Source of the DNA: an uncultured Ruminococcus sp.
Lineage (GTDB): Bacteria > Bacillota > Clostridia > Oscillospirales > Ruminococcaceae
DNA length: 5,679 bases
Direction: 5' to 3'
Assembly: GCA_946531975.1 (NCBI GenBank)
Contig: CAMNAY010000125.1
Span: forward strand, 1-5,679
The notes beneath the pieces are model-generated. The model saw nothing but the letters and a program-made list of their open reading frames with translations. It was not told the DNA's origin and ran no database searches. Positions within the stretch are counted from its first letter, which is position 1. Each line of letters opens with the position of its first letter. This document shows positions 1 through 5,481 of this stretch, piece after piece. A program made the translations under genes and the position numbers.

Positions 1-374
1 TCGCAGAATTCCTGCAGAGCCGTCCGGAGGTCGAATCCGTCAGCTATCCGGGTCTCGCAAACGATCCGTATCATGAGCGCGCAAAGACCTATCTCCCCGA
101 CGGCTGCTCCGGCGTCATCTCCTTCGTCATCAAGGGCGGCAGAACAACCGCAATGAACTGGATGGATTCGCTGAAGCTGGCTTCAAATGTCGTGCATGTC
201 GCGGATATCCGCACCTGCGTGCTGCATCCGGCTTCTGAGACACACCGTCAGCTCACCGACGAACAGCTCGTCGCAGCAGGCATCAATGCCGGCATGATCC
301 GTCTGTCGGTCGGTCTGGAGAATGTCGAGGACATCATCGCAGACCTCACACAGGCTTTTGAAGCAGCCTGCTGA
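1..374 (+). CDS. metY: O-acetylhomoserine sulfhydrylase (MetY-type PLP enzyme), C-terminal part
   Basis: Open at the left window edge; the last 123 residues are visible (frame starting at base 3, stop TGA 372-374). The family makes homocysteine (or methionine) from O-acetylhomoserine and sulfide or methanethiol in the cytoplasm, using pyridoxal phosphate. The visible part is the C-terminal domain of the Cys/Met-metabolism PLP family. It shows a YPGL motif near the window start, the HPASETHRQL segment, and MIRLSVGLEN, whose Arg normally binds the substrate carboxylate. The HPAS-THRQL spacing and the VEDIIADL ending favour the sulfhydrylase branch (usually about 420-430 residues) over cystathionine lyases or synthases. 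The PLP-binding lysine lies upstream and cannot be checked. The next gene starts 87 bases downstream, beyond a hairpin, so it may be a separate unit. Family call is firm; exact substrate is inferred. Confidence 0.88.
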   Translation, partial: AEFLQSRPEVESVSYPGLANDPYHERAKTYLPDGCSGVISFVIKGGRTTAMNWMDSLKLASNVVHVADIRTCVLHPASETHRQLTDEQLVAAGINAGMIRLSVGLENVEDIIADLTQAFEAAC

Positions 375-404
375 GACAGATTGATTCATCACACAGAACA
401 GACA

Positions 405-437
405 GAATGCGTGATCTCTCAACGGGATCACGCATTC
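405..437 (+). terminator. perfect 12-bp hairpin between metY and the murL-like gene, possible terminator
   Basis: GAATGCGTGATC (405-416) pairs perfectly with GATCACGCATTC (426-437) around a 9-base loop. The position, about 30 bases after the metY stop, suits a terminator. However, the following bases (CTATCATAAG) are not a run of T, so classical Rho-independent termination would be weak. It could instead be an mRNA-stabilising or processing hairpin, or a site for a dimeric DNA-binding protein. Its outer arms (GAATGCGT/ACGCATTC) recur at 1803-1820. Confidence 0.5.
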
Positions 438-461
438 CTATCATAAGAACGGAGCGTTTCT

Positions 462-1826
462 ATGACATTTTCCGAACTGCGGCAGCAGTATCCCGAATTC
501 ATCTTTCACGATATCCTTGTCAATTACCGTGACGGCAGACTGGGCATCCGTTATAACTTTGAGATTCCCGGTCTCTGCTGCTTTGCGCCGCACTGGGAGA
601 TTCCCTGTGAACAGCCCGACCTGAAAGACGGTAAGCTCTGGCGGCTGCTGGAGGCACTGGGCATGGCAGAGCTGGTCTCCTACTGGAAGATCACCTGCTC
701 CCCGACCGTGCGCCTGCCCATGCCGATGAACAGGGAACAGGCGGACTGGTGGAAAAAGCTGTATTTCGGCGGACTTGGGGAATTCTTCTACCGCAACGGC
801 ATTCAGACAGACTTTGAAAGCTTCATGACAATCGTCCCCGGCGAACAGGCAAACCCGTTTGCCGATGCACCGGAAACAGCACGCCGCGGCAGGCTCATTC
901 CGGTCGGCGGCGGCAAGGATTCGATCGTCACGCTGAATCTGCTGAAGGATCAGCTCGGCGATGCATACGCCTATCAGATCAATCACCGCGATTCCTCTGA
1001 AAAAGCTGCGCTGCTCGCGGGCATCCCGTCCGCACGCATCCTCGAACCCAAGCGCACACTCGATCAAAACATGCTCGACTGCAACAAGCGCGGTTTCCTC
1101 AACGGTCACACGCCGTTCTCCGCAATCGTCGCGTTCTCATCGGTGCTGACCGCCTACCTGCACGGGCTCCCGGAGGTCATCCTCTCGAATGAATCTTCAG
1201 CGAGTGAATCGACTGTCTCCGAGCAGGAGGTCAATCACCAGTATTCCAAGAGCTATCAGTTTGAGCGGGACTTTGCCGCATATGAGCGCACGTATCTGAA
1301 ATCCGGAATCCGATACTTCAGTCTGCTCCGTCCGCTGACGGAATTTCAGATTGCACGGTACTTTGCATCGCTTCCGACCGCGTACCACGAGATTTTCCGA
1401 AGCTGCAATGCCGGCGCGAAAGCGGACAAATGGTGCGGGCACTGCGCGAAATGTCTGTTTGTCGCAGTGATTCTGTCGCCGTTCCTCCCCTACCGCGAGA
1501 TTGTGCGGCTGCTTGGGTCCGATCTGTTCAATCTGCCGGATATGGAGCCGGTTTTGCAGGAGCTCTGCGGTGCGCTGCCGAACAAACCCTTTGAATGCGT
1601 CGGCAGCCGCAAAGAGGTGAATATCGCGCTCTGTCTGGCAATCCGCCGCGCGGAAGCAGAACAGGAGCCGCTCCCGCTGCTGCTGAAAAACTACAAGGCA
1701 TCGCCGCTCTATGCACAGTATGCAGACGGCGCACCTGCCTTCGGACAGGAGTGGGACCCGCAGCATAATCTCCCCGATGCCCTCGCAGACCTCGTCAGAC
1801 ATGAATGCGTAGACGCATTCCGATAA
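462..1826 (+). CDS. murL: MurL-like UDP-MurNAc-L-Ala-L-Glu epimerase (PP-loop ATP-dependent)
   Basis: A 454-residue cytoplasmic protein with no signal peptide or membrane segment. MurL, known from Xanthomonas, inverts the terminal L-Glu of UDP-MurNAc-L-Ala-L-Glu to D-Glu while splitting ATP to AMP and PPi; with a partner MurD2 it replaces the usual MurI/MurD route to D-glutamate in peptidoglycan. Visible features are a PP-loop-type nucleotide site PVGGGKDS (147-154, core GGGKDS 149-154), NGHTPFSA (214-221), SNESSAS (242-248), and a cysteine cluster with Cys315 followed by CGHCAKC (Cys325, Cys328, Cys331). These landmarks, their order and the length fit MurL as I recall it. Start ATG 462 has GGAG at 451-454, 7 bases upstream. 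galE follows after 14 bases. No murD-like partner is in the window. The alternative is another PP-loop amidotransferase or adenylating enzyme; the name is recognition, not alignment. Confidence 0.68.
   Translation: MTFSELRQQYPEFIFHDILVNYRDGRLGIRYNFEIPGLCCFAPHWEIPCEQPDLKDGKLWRLLEALGMAELVSYWKITCSPTVRLPMPMNREQADWWKKLYFGGLGEFFYRNGIQTDFESFMTIVPGEQANPFADAPETARRGRLIPVGGGKDSIVTLNLLKDQLGDAYAYQINHRDSSEKAALLAGIPSARILEPKRTLDQNMLDCNKRGFLNGHTPFSAIVAFSSVLTAYLHGLPEVILSNESSASESTVSEQEVNHQYSKSYQFERDFAAYERTYLKSGIRYFSLLRPLTEFQIARYFASLPTAYHEIFRSCNAGAKADKWCGHCAKCLFVAVILSPFLPYREIVRLLGSDLFNLPDMEPVLQELCGALPNKPFECVGSRKEVNIALCLAIRRAEAEQEPLPLLLKNYKASPLYAQYADGAPAFGQEWDPQHNLPDALADLVRHECVDAFR
1803..1820. repeat. perfect palindrome GAATGCGT-AG-ACGCATTC at the murL/galE junction
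   Basis: An 18-base inverted repeat with two 8-base arms (1803-1810 and 1813-1820) and a 2-base centre. In RNA it would fold as a 7-bp stem with a 4-base loop (TAGA). It covers the last codons of the MurL-like gene and lies just before the galE ribosome binding site (AAAGGA at 1828-1833). The arms are identical to the outer arms of the hairpin at 405-437, and both copies are followed by an ATAAGAA-GGA type stretch that serves as the next gene's leader. The sequence is certain; the function is unknown. Confidence 0.55.
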
Positions 1827-1840
1827 GAAAGGATGACATT

Positions 1841-2848
1841 ATGGCACACATCATCGTAACAGGCGGCGCCGGATTCATCGGCAGCCACACCGTTGTGGAA
1901 TTGCAGCAGGCAGGCGAAACCGTCACGGTGCTCGACAACTTCTGCAACAGCAAGCCGGAGGTGCTTGACCGCATCGCGGAGATCACCGGAACAAAGCCGG
2001 CGCTCGCGGAGATTGACCTGTGCGACCGCGAAAAAGTCTTCGCATTCTTTGCCGGTGCAAAGGCGGACGCCGTCATTCATTTCGCAGGGCTCAAAGCAGT
2101 CGGTGAATCCTGTAAAATCCCGCTGCGCTACTATTCCAATAACCTCACCGGTACACTGAACCTGCTGGAAGCCATGGAAACGGCAGGATGCAAAAAGCTC
2201 GTGTTCTCCAGCTCCGCAACAGTCTACGGCGACCGCAATCCGGTTCCGTTCACCGAAGGCATGCCCACCGCCGCGACCAACCCCTACGGCTGGACGAAAC
2301 TGATGATCGAGCAGATGCTCATGGACACGGCTGCCGCCGATCCGTCGTGGTCGCTGATCGCACTGCGCTACTTCAACCCGATCGGCGCACATCCGTCCGG
2401 ACTGATCGGCGAAAACCCGAACGGCATCCCGAACAATCTCGTACCGTATATCGCAAAGGTCGCAGTCGGCGAACTCGATCACCTCAATGTGTTCGGTGAC
2501 GATTACGATACGCCCGACGGCACCTGCATCCGCGACTATATCCATGTCGTCGATCTCGCAAAGGGGCATCTCTGCGCACTGCACTATGCAGACTCGATGC
2601 AGGGCTTCAGAGAAATCAATCTCGGCACCGGTCACGGGTCATCCGTCATGGAGGTGCTGCATGCATATGAAAAAGCGTGCGGCAGAGAACTGCCCTATGT
2701 CATCGCACCGCGCCGCGCCGGAGATATCCCGCGCATGTATGCGCAGACCGACCGTGCCAAAGAGCTGCTGCACTGGGAGGCAGAGTCCGACCTGCTGACT
2801 ATGTGCCGCGACAGCTGGAATTTCACGCAGAAAAATGTGAAACTGTAA
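1841..2848 (+). CDS. galE: UDP-glucose 4-epimerase GalE
   Basis: A 335-residue extended short-chain dehydrogenase/reductase, close to the usual length of about 338. It interconverts UDP-galactose and UDP-glucose (some members also the N-acetyl forms) using tightly bound NAD, feeding galactose use and surface polysaccharide synthesis. The N-terminal Rossmann motif TGGAGFIGSH (7-16) and Asp32 bind NAD. HFAGLKAVGES (80-90) is a GalE signature. FSSSATVYG carries the catalytic Ser125, and NPYGWTK carries Tyr149 and Lys153. RYFNPIGAHPSGLIGE and the later CIRDYIHVVDLAKGH are also typical. Start ATG 1841 is chosen because AAAGGA lies at 1828-1833 and the Rossmann motif then begins at the family position; an in-frame ATG at 1805 would add 12 residues and overlap the upstream gene. 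The tautomerase gene follows after 13 bases. Confidence 0.96.
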   Translation: MAHIIVTGGAGFIGSHTVVELQQAGETVTVLDNFCNSKPEVLDRIAEITGTKPALAEIDLCDREKVFAFFAGAKADAVIHFAGLKAVGESCKIPLRYYSNNLTGTLNLLEAMETAGCKKLVFSSSATVYGDRNPVPFTEGMPTAATNPYGWTKLMIEQMLMDTAAADPSWSLIALRYFNPIGAHPSGLIGENPNGIPNNLVPYIAKVAVGELDHLNVFGDDYDTPDGTCIRDYIHVVDLAKGHLCALHYADSMQGFREINLGTGHGSSVMEVLHAYEKACGRELPYVIAPRRAGDIPRMYAQTDRAKELLHWEAESDLLTMCRDSWNFTQKNVKL

Positions 2849-2861
2849 GGAGGGAAACCAT

Positions 2862-3089
2862 ATGCCTTATATCGTTGTAAAAGCTTACCCGAAGGACGAG
2901 AAGATCAAGCAGGAGGTCGCGGAGGAGATCACCCGCGTCTTCACCGAAAAATGGGGCTGCCCGCAGTCGGCAGTCACCGTGAAGATCGAGGAATTTGCAC
3001 CGGATGACTGGCAGCGGGAGGTCAAAGAGAAGGAGATCGACCCGCAGGCGGGCGAGATGCTCATTCTCGAAGGCGAAAAGCAGTTCTGA
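2862..3089 (+). CDS. small tautomerase, 4-oxalocrotonate tautomerase / PptA type
   Basis: A 75-residue cytoplasmic protein of the 4-oxalocrotonate tautomerase family, whose members form oligomers and use the amino-terminal proline, exposed after Met removal, as general base. The sequence begins MPYIVVKAYP, giving Pro2 as catalytic Pro-1. Residues 36-50 (SAVTVKIEEFAPDDW) match the family's second strand and the Asp-Trp motif of the PptA/YdcE subgroup, followed by a QREVKEKEIDP stretch. It lacks the GRS segment with the early arginine seen in 4-OT proper (YPKDEK here), and the tail does not end in the KPGY seen in many PptA-like relatives, so the substrate is unknown. Its ribosome binding site AAGGAGGG (2847-2854) overlaps the galE stop codon, 7 bases before ATG 2862, tying it to galE expression. 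It is the last gene before the terminator. Confidence 0.85.
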   Translation: MPYIVVKAYPKDEKIKQEVAEEITRVFTEKWGCPQSAVTVKIEEFAPDDWQREVKEKEIDPQAGEMLILEGEKQF

Positions 3090-3120
3090 GCAGTTTGCCG
3101 GAACCGCAATACAAACACCA

Positions 3121-3160
3121 ACGGAGCGCTGCGGTCAACACAGCGCTCCGTCGGCGTTTT
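3121..3160 (+). terminator. Rho-independent terminator of the murL-galE-tautomerase run
   Basis: ACGGAGCGCTG (3121-3131) pairs perfectly with CAGCGCTCCGT (3141-3151) around a 9-base loop, followed by CGGCG and TTTT (3157-3160). It lies about 30 bases after the tautomerase stop and about 40 bases beyond the end of the oppositely oriented anti-sigma gene. Read on the - strand the same stem is followed by TGGTGTTTGT, a weak T-rich tail, so it may serve both converging operons. Confidence 0.82.
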
Positions 3161-3197
3161 GGGGTGTATCAGCTTTGGAGATCCATCAATCATTCAG

Positions 3198-4298
3198 TCA
3201 CTCTACGGTAATGCTTCCGGAAACACCGGTGACAGTGCAGGGATTCACGGACATATCATACCATGAGGCGACCGTCAGATCCAGAGAATACACGGTTCCG
3301 CGCACTGCGTCTTCCGGTACCTTGAAGTAAACGGTAATCAGTTCTGCATTCTCCAGTGTCTCCGGTCTGTCCTCCGCGGCGCTCCACGGAATCATTCCGC
3401 CAAAGCTGAATGCTCCCGAACCGAGAGATGTAGTATACGGCGCATACGCCAAACAGCCGGGTGTATACACAAGAAATTCCTTTTCCACTTCAACCAGAGG
3501 CGGATCTTCATCCTGAGGATGCGTATCCCACCAATCCGGATCGAGATCCGATGCTTCGACAAGAACGGTTCTGATCTCTGTTTCAGGGACAAGTGCGGTG
3601 TCATACTGCATCAATGCGCCAAAGCTTCCGGGGAATACCGCATGCTGCGCGATAATCCGGACAGGAACTGTATCGCCCGCATGGGCAGTGACCTGCTCGC
3701 AGATCAGCTGTGCCTGCGGTTCTTCATTCTGCGGCTGAACCGGCTGTGCAGTAGTCTCCTGCTGCTCTGTTGCAGTTGTCCTCGTTGCGGCGGTTGACGA
3801 ACGCTGACGCTGCGCCGATGCAGTCTGTGTCTGGCTGCGTGTCGGTGCGGTCACAGCAGCAGTTCCTGTGGGTGTCTGCGCTGCCGTTGTCTTCGGTGCG
3901 GATTCAGACTGTGATGTCGTTCCTGCGGTTGTCTGTACGGATGCTTTGCCGGTCGTCGCAGCGGTCACTGTTGAAACTTCGGTTGCTTCGGATGCTGCTT
4001 CATAAACCGGTGCGGTTGTTTCTGTCGTGCTGACCTGCGGGCGTGTCTCCTCCTGCAGTGCGACCTCTGAGAATTCGCTGCTTGCAGTCTGGAACGCTCT
4101 GTCAGAGCGTCCGATCTTCGCGACGCCGAACAGCACGGCGAAGCAGGCTGCTGCACTGCCGAGCGTGACAAGCGCGGGCATCAGACGGATCCGGCTGCGC
4201 TTCCGGCTTGCCATTGCTTCTTCAGCTCTGGCGTCCGCTTCCGCAGTGTACTTCGCATCAAGACTCTGCATGGCATCCAGTAAATCATGATTGGTCAT
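3198..4298 (-). CDS. membrane protein with cohesin-like extracellular domain, probable anti-sigma factor of the adjacent ECF sigma
   Basis: A 366-residue protein. Residues 1-38 form a short, charged, probably helical cytoplasmic segment (HDLLDAMQSLDAKYTAEADA), similar in style to the N-termini of small anti-sigma factors next to Clostridia ECF sigma genes. A basic RKRSRIR patch (32-38) precedes one transmembrane helix at about 39-61, giving an N-in, C-out topology. Residues about 62-196 are a Thr/Ala/Ser/Gln-rich linker with no fixed repeat period. Residues about 197-366 are a beta-rich domain resembling cohesin: HAGDTVPVRI, a GALMQYD strand, a late ITVYFKVPEDAVRGTVYSL strand and a final SGSITVE. 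The domain is longer than a usual cohesin, with an acidic insert at about 250-275, and has Cys200, Cys282 and Cys354. Start ATG 4298 overlaps the sigma stop (ATGA), with AAGGAGGG at 4305-4312. Anti-sigma function is inferred from layout; it could instead be a plain surface anchor. Confidence 0.75.
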   Translation of the reverse strand: MTNHDLLDAMQSLDAKYTAEADARAEEAMASRKRSRIRLMPALVTLGSAAACFAVLFGVAKIGRSDRAFQTASSEFSEVALQEETRPQVSTTETTAPVYEAASEATEVSTVTAATTGKASVQTTAGTTSQSESAPKTTAAQTPTGTAAVTAPTRSQTQTASAQRQRSSTAATRTTATEQQETTAQPVQPQNEEPQAQLICEQVTAHAGDTVPVRIIAQHAVFPGSFGALMQYDTALVPETEIRTVLVEASDLDPDWWDTHPQDEDPPLVEVEKEFLVYTPGCLAYAPYTTSLGSGAFSFGGMIPWSAAEDRPETLENAELITVYFKVPEDAVRGTVYSLDLTVASWYDMSVNPCTVTGVSGSITVE

Positions 4299-4852
4299 AT
4301 CCAGCCCTCCTTTTTCAGGTAAGTCTTCAGTTTTTTGCGGACACGCATCAATGTGATCTTGACCTTACTCTGAGACACGCCGAATTTTTCGGCAATCTCC
4401 GCGACCGGTGTCAGGCGCGTATAGCGTTCGACAAAAATGGTTCGGGCATCGGCTGAAATGCTGTCAAGGAATGCTGAAACTGCTGCCCGCAGCATTTTTG
4501 CGTCCACCGACGCTTCCGGGTCGTCATCCGCGGGAATACATTCCGCGAGTTCGTCGAGTGCCGCAGGGCGTTCACCGGAACCGCGCTTCACCGTATTCCG
4601 CCGGCTGAGCTTGTCAATCGCACAGTTTTTTGCTGCCGCTGAAAGATAAGCGAACAGATTTTCAGGCTGCGCCGGCGGGATCGTATTCCATACCCGCAGC
4701 CACATATCGTTCACGGCTTCTTCCGCATCCTCTTTGCTTTCGAGTACACGAAATGCGATCTGATAGCAGCCTTTCCCGTACTGTGTCTGTGCCGCAGCGA
4801 TTGCGCGCTCATCGCGGTCGGCAAAGAGTTTTAGAATTTTGTGATCAGTCAC
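4295..4852 (-). CDS. ECF-type RNA polymerase sigma factor (sigma-70 family)
   Basis: A 185-residue cytoplasmic sigma factor with only regions 2 and 4, the usual ECF size. Region 2 spans about 8-86, with EDAEEAVNDMWLRVWNTI (41-58) as the core-binding and -10-recognising helices and FAYLSAAAKNCAIDKLSRR (67-85) completing it. An acidic connector (about 95-118) leads to region 4 (about 118-180), whose helix-turn-helix PVAEIAEKFGVSQSKVKITL (149-168) would read the -35 element. Translation starts at GTG 4852, chosen because an exceptionally long Shine-Dalgarno match ends one base upstream and no in-frame ATG lies near. The stop overlaps the start of the membrane protein gene (ATGA), typical of sigma/anti-sigma coupling. 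An ECF-like promoter upstream suggests autoregulation. The ECF subgroup cannot be assigned by eye. Confidence 0.92.
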   Translation of the reverse strand: MTDHKILKLFADRDERAIAAAQTQYGKGCYQIAFRVLESKEDAEEAVNDMWLRVWNTIPPAQPENLFAYLSAAAKNCAIDKLSRRNTVKRGSGERPAALDELAECIPADDDPEASVDAKMLRAAVSAFLDSISADARTIFVERYTRLTPVAEIAEKFGVSQSKVKITLMRVRKKLKTYLKKEGWI

Positions 4853-4853
4853 C

Positions 4854-4868
4854 GGATCACCTCCTTTT
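4854..4868 (-). promoter_or_regulatory. extended Shine-Dalgarno of the ECF sigma gene, setting a GTG start
   Basis: On the - strand the leader reads AAAAGGAGGTGATCC, then one G and the GTG start. The 14 bases AAAGGAGGTGATCC are fully complementary to the 3' tail of typical Firmicutes 16S rRNA (GGATCACCTCCTTT). AGGAGG itself sits 7 bases from the start, which is ideal. This site decides the GTG start and predicts strong initiation, or very strong ribosome docking. Confidence 0.8.
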
Positions 4869-4884
4869 CCTGTTCACCCTAAAA

Positions 4885-4910
4885 GACGGCTGTTGCAGGA
4901 TTCGGGTTAC
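4885..4910 (-). promoter_or_regulatory. probable ECF-type autoregulatory promoter of the sigma/anti-sigma operon
   Basis: On the - strand, GTAACC (4910-4905; TGTAACC with the preceding base) is separated by exactly 16 bases from CGTC (4888-4885). An AAC-centred -35 and a CGT-type -10 at this spacing are the pattern of many ECF sigma promoters. Transcription would begin near 4878, giving a leader of about 25 bases that carries the ribosome binding site. By eye I found no second equally good copy in the window. Confidence 0.65.
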
Positions 4911-4952
4911 ACCTTATTTTATTTTTCTTCTCCCTGCGGCAGAAGACAGATC

Positions 4953-4993
4953 AAAGCCGTTCTCTCCCGTGTATGGAAAAGAACGGCTTTTTT
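4953..4993. terminator. hairpin terminator after the flavin split-barrel gene, possibly bidirectional
   Basis: AAAGCCGTTCT (4953-4963) pairs perfectly with AGAACGGCTTT (4980-4990) around a 16-base loop. On the - strand it begins directly after the TGA of the flavin-type gene and ends that transcript before the sigma operon promoter, though its - strand tail (TTTGATCTGTC) is only partly T-rich. On the + strand the stem runs into six T (4988-4993), a stronger terminator, which would stop transcripts running antisense to the sigma operon before they reach the flavin gene. Confidence 0.72.
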
Positions 4994-5481
4994 CATTTTT
5001 CCTGTACGCGCTTGCCGCAGATATGCTCCGGCGTCAGTGCCAGACACAGCGTTTTCGCGCCGAAATGTTCGATCTCTTTTGCAATATAGGATTCATCCTG
5101 CGTAAATTTATAGCTGAGCTGCCGGCTGATATCCAGCACACGCTCCGGATCGTCGATCAGCTCGACTCTGCCGAATACAATCACGCTGCAAATCGTCAGC
5201 GCCCACTCGCCCTCAGTCCGCACGCCCGAATCATATACACAAAAGGATGCCTTGTCACAGCGGCGCAGGGCGTCGATCTTATGCCCTTCCTTTCCGCCGT
5301 GAAAATAGATCTTCCCGTCTGCCTCGCAGTACCAGTGGTTCATCGGCATCCCGTAGGGATAGCCGTCATCACCGATCACAGAAAGCACCCCGCGCAGCTC
5401 CTGCTTCAGCAGCGCGATGCATTCCTCCTCAGAAAGCTGCTTGTGCTTCCGCACCATCGGACGGAACCCTTCCCCCGGCAT
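4993..5481 (-). CDS. NimA-like / pyridoxamine 5'-phosphate oxidase family flavin-binding protein
   Basis: A 162-residue cytoplasmic protein of the FMN-binding split-barrel superfamily. Members are small dimeric flavoproteins, including nitroimidazole-resistance NimA-like proteins; most have no proven substrate. Visible landmarks are LRGVLSVIGDDGYPYGMPMN (29-48) forming the first barrel strands, GKIYFHGGKEGHKIDAL (56-72) as the likely flavin-phosphate region with His67 and Lys68, ASFCVYD (78-84), and SVIVFGRVELIDD (99-111). The C-terminal LALTPEHICGKRV is also typical. Start ATG 5481 has GAGGAG 8 bases upstream. A second in-frame ATG at residue 9 would also give a normal family length, but its upstream site is weaker. 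The start overlaps the stop of the preceding gene by one base (TGATG), so the two are probably translationally coupled. A terminator follows the stop. Confidence 0.88.
   Translation of the reverse strand: MPGEGFRPMVRKHKQLSEEECIALLKQELRGVLSVIGDDGYPYGMPMNHWYCEADGKIYFHGGKEGHKIDALRRCDKASFCVYDSGVRTEGEWALTICSVIVFGRVELIDDPERVLDISRQLSYKFTQDESYIAKEIEHFGAKTLCLALTPEHICGKRVQEK

Noticed and set aside
441..1109. A 222-residue open frame antisense to the murL-like gene
   Set aside because: It overlaps a well-supported gene over its whole useful length and has no family features; its Cys-rich composition is typical of an antisense shadow.
1805..1840. Longer galE start at 1805
   Set aside because: It would overlap the end of the MurL-like gene, lacks its own ribosome binding site, and would put 12 extra residues before the Rossmann motif.
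1709..2635. A 308-residue open frame antisense to galE
   Set aside because: galE is unmistakable on the + strand, and the antisense frame is a by-product of its codon bias with no recognisable motif or ribosome binding site.
4094..4110. Perfect 8-bp inverted repeat ACGCTCTG-T-CAGAGCGT inside the anti-sigma gene
   Set aside because: It lies in the middle of coding sequence just past the membrane helix with no regulatory context; a chance palindrome is the simplest reading.
3710..4110. Possible tandem repeat array in the Thr/Ala/Gln-rich coding region
   Set aside because: Composition is biased but no unit of fixed length recurs; it is an ordinary low-complexity linker.
4470..4496. Hairpin AATGCTG/CAGCATT followed by T on the + strand
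   Set aside because: It lies inside the sigma coding sequence on the opposite strand, is only 7 bp, and has no + strand gene to terminate.
4854..4867. Exact match to the 3' end of 16S rRNA (GGATCACCTCCTTT) on the + strand
   Set aside because: The preceding bases show none of the conserved 16S helix-45 or 1492-region sequence. It is explained by a long Shine-Dalgarno for the sigma gene on the other strand.
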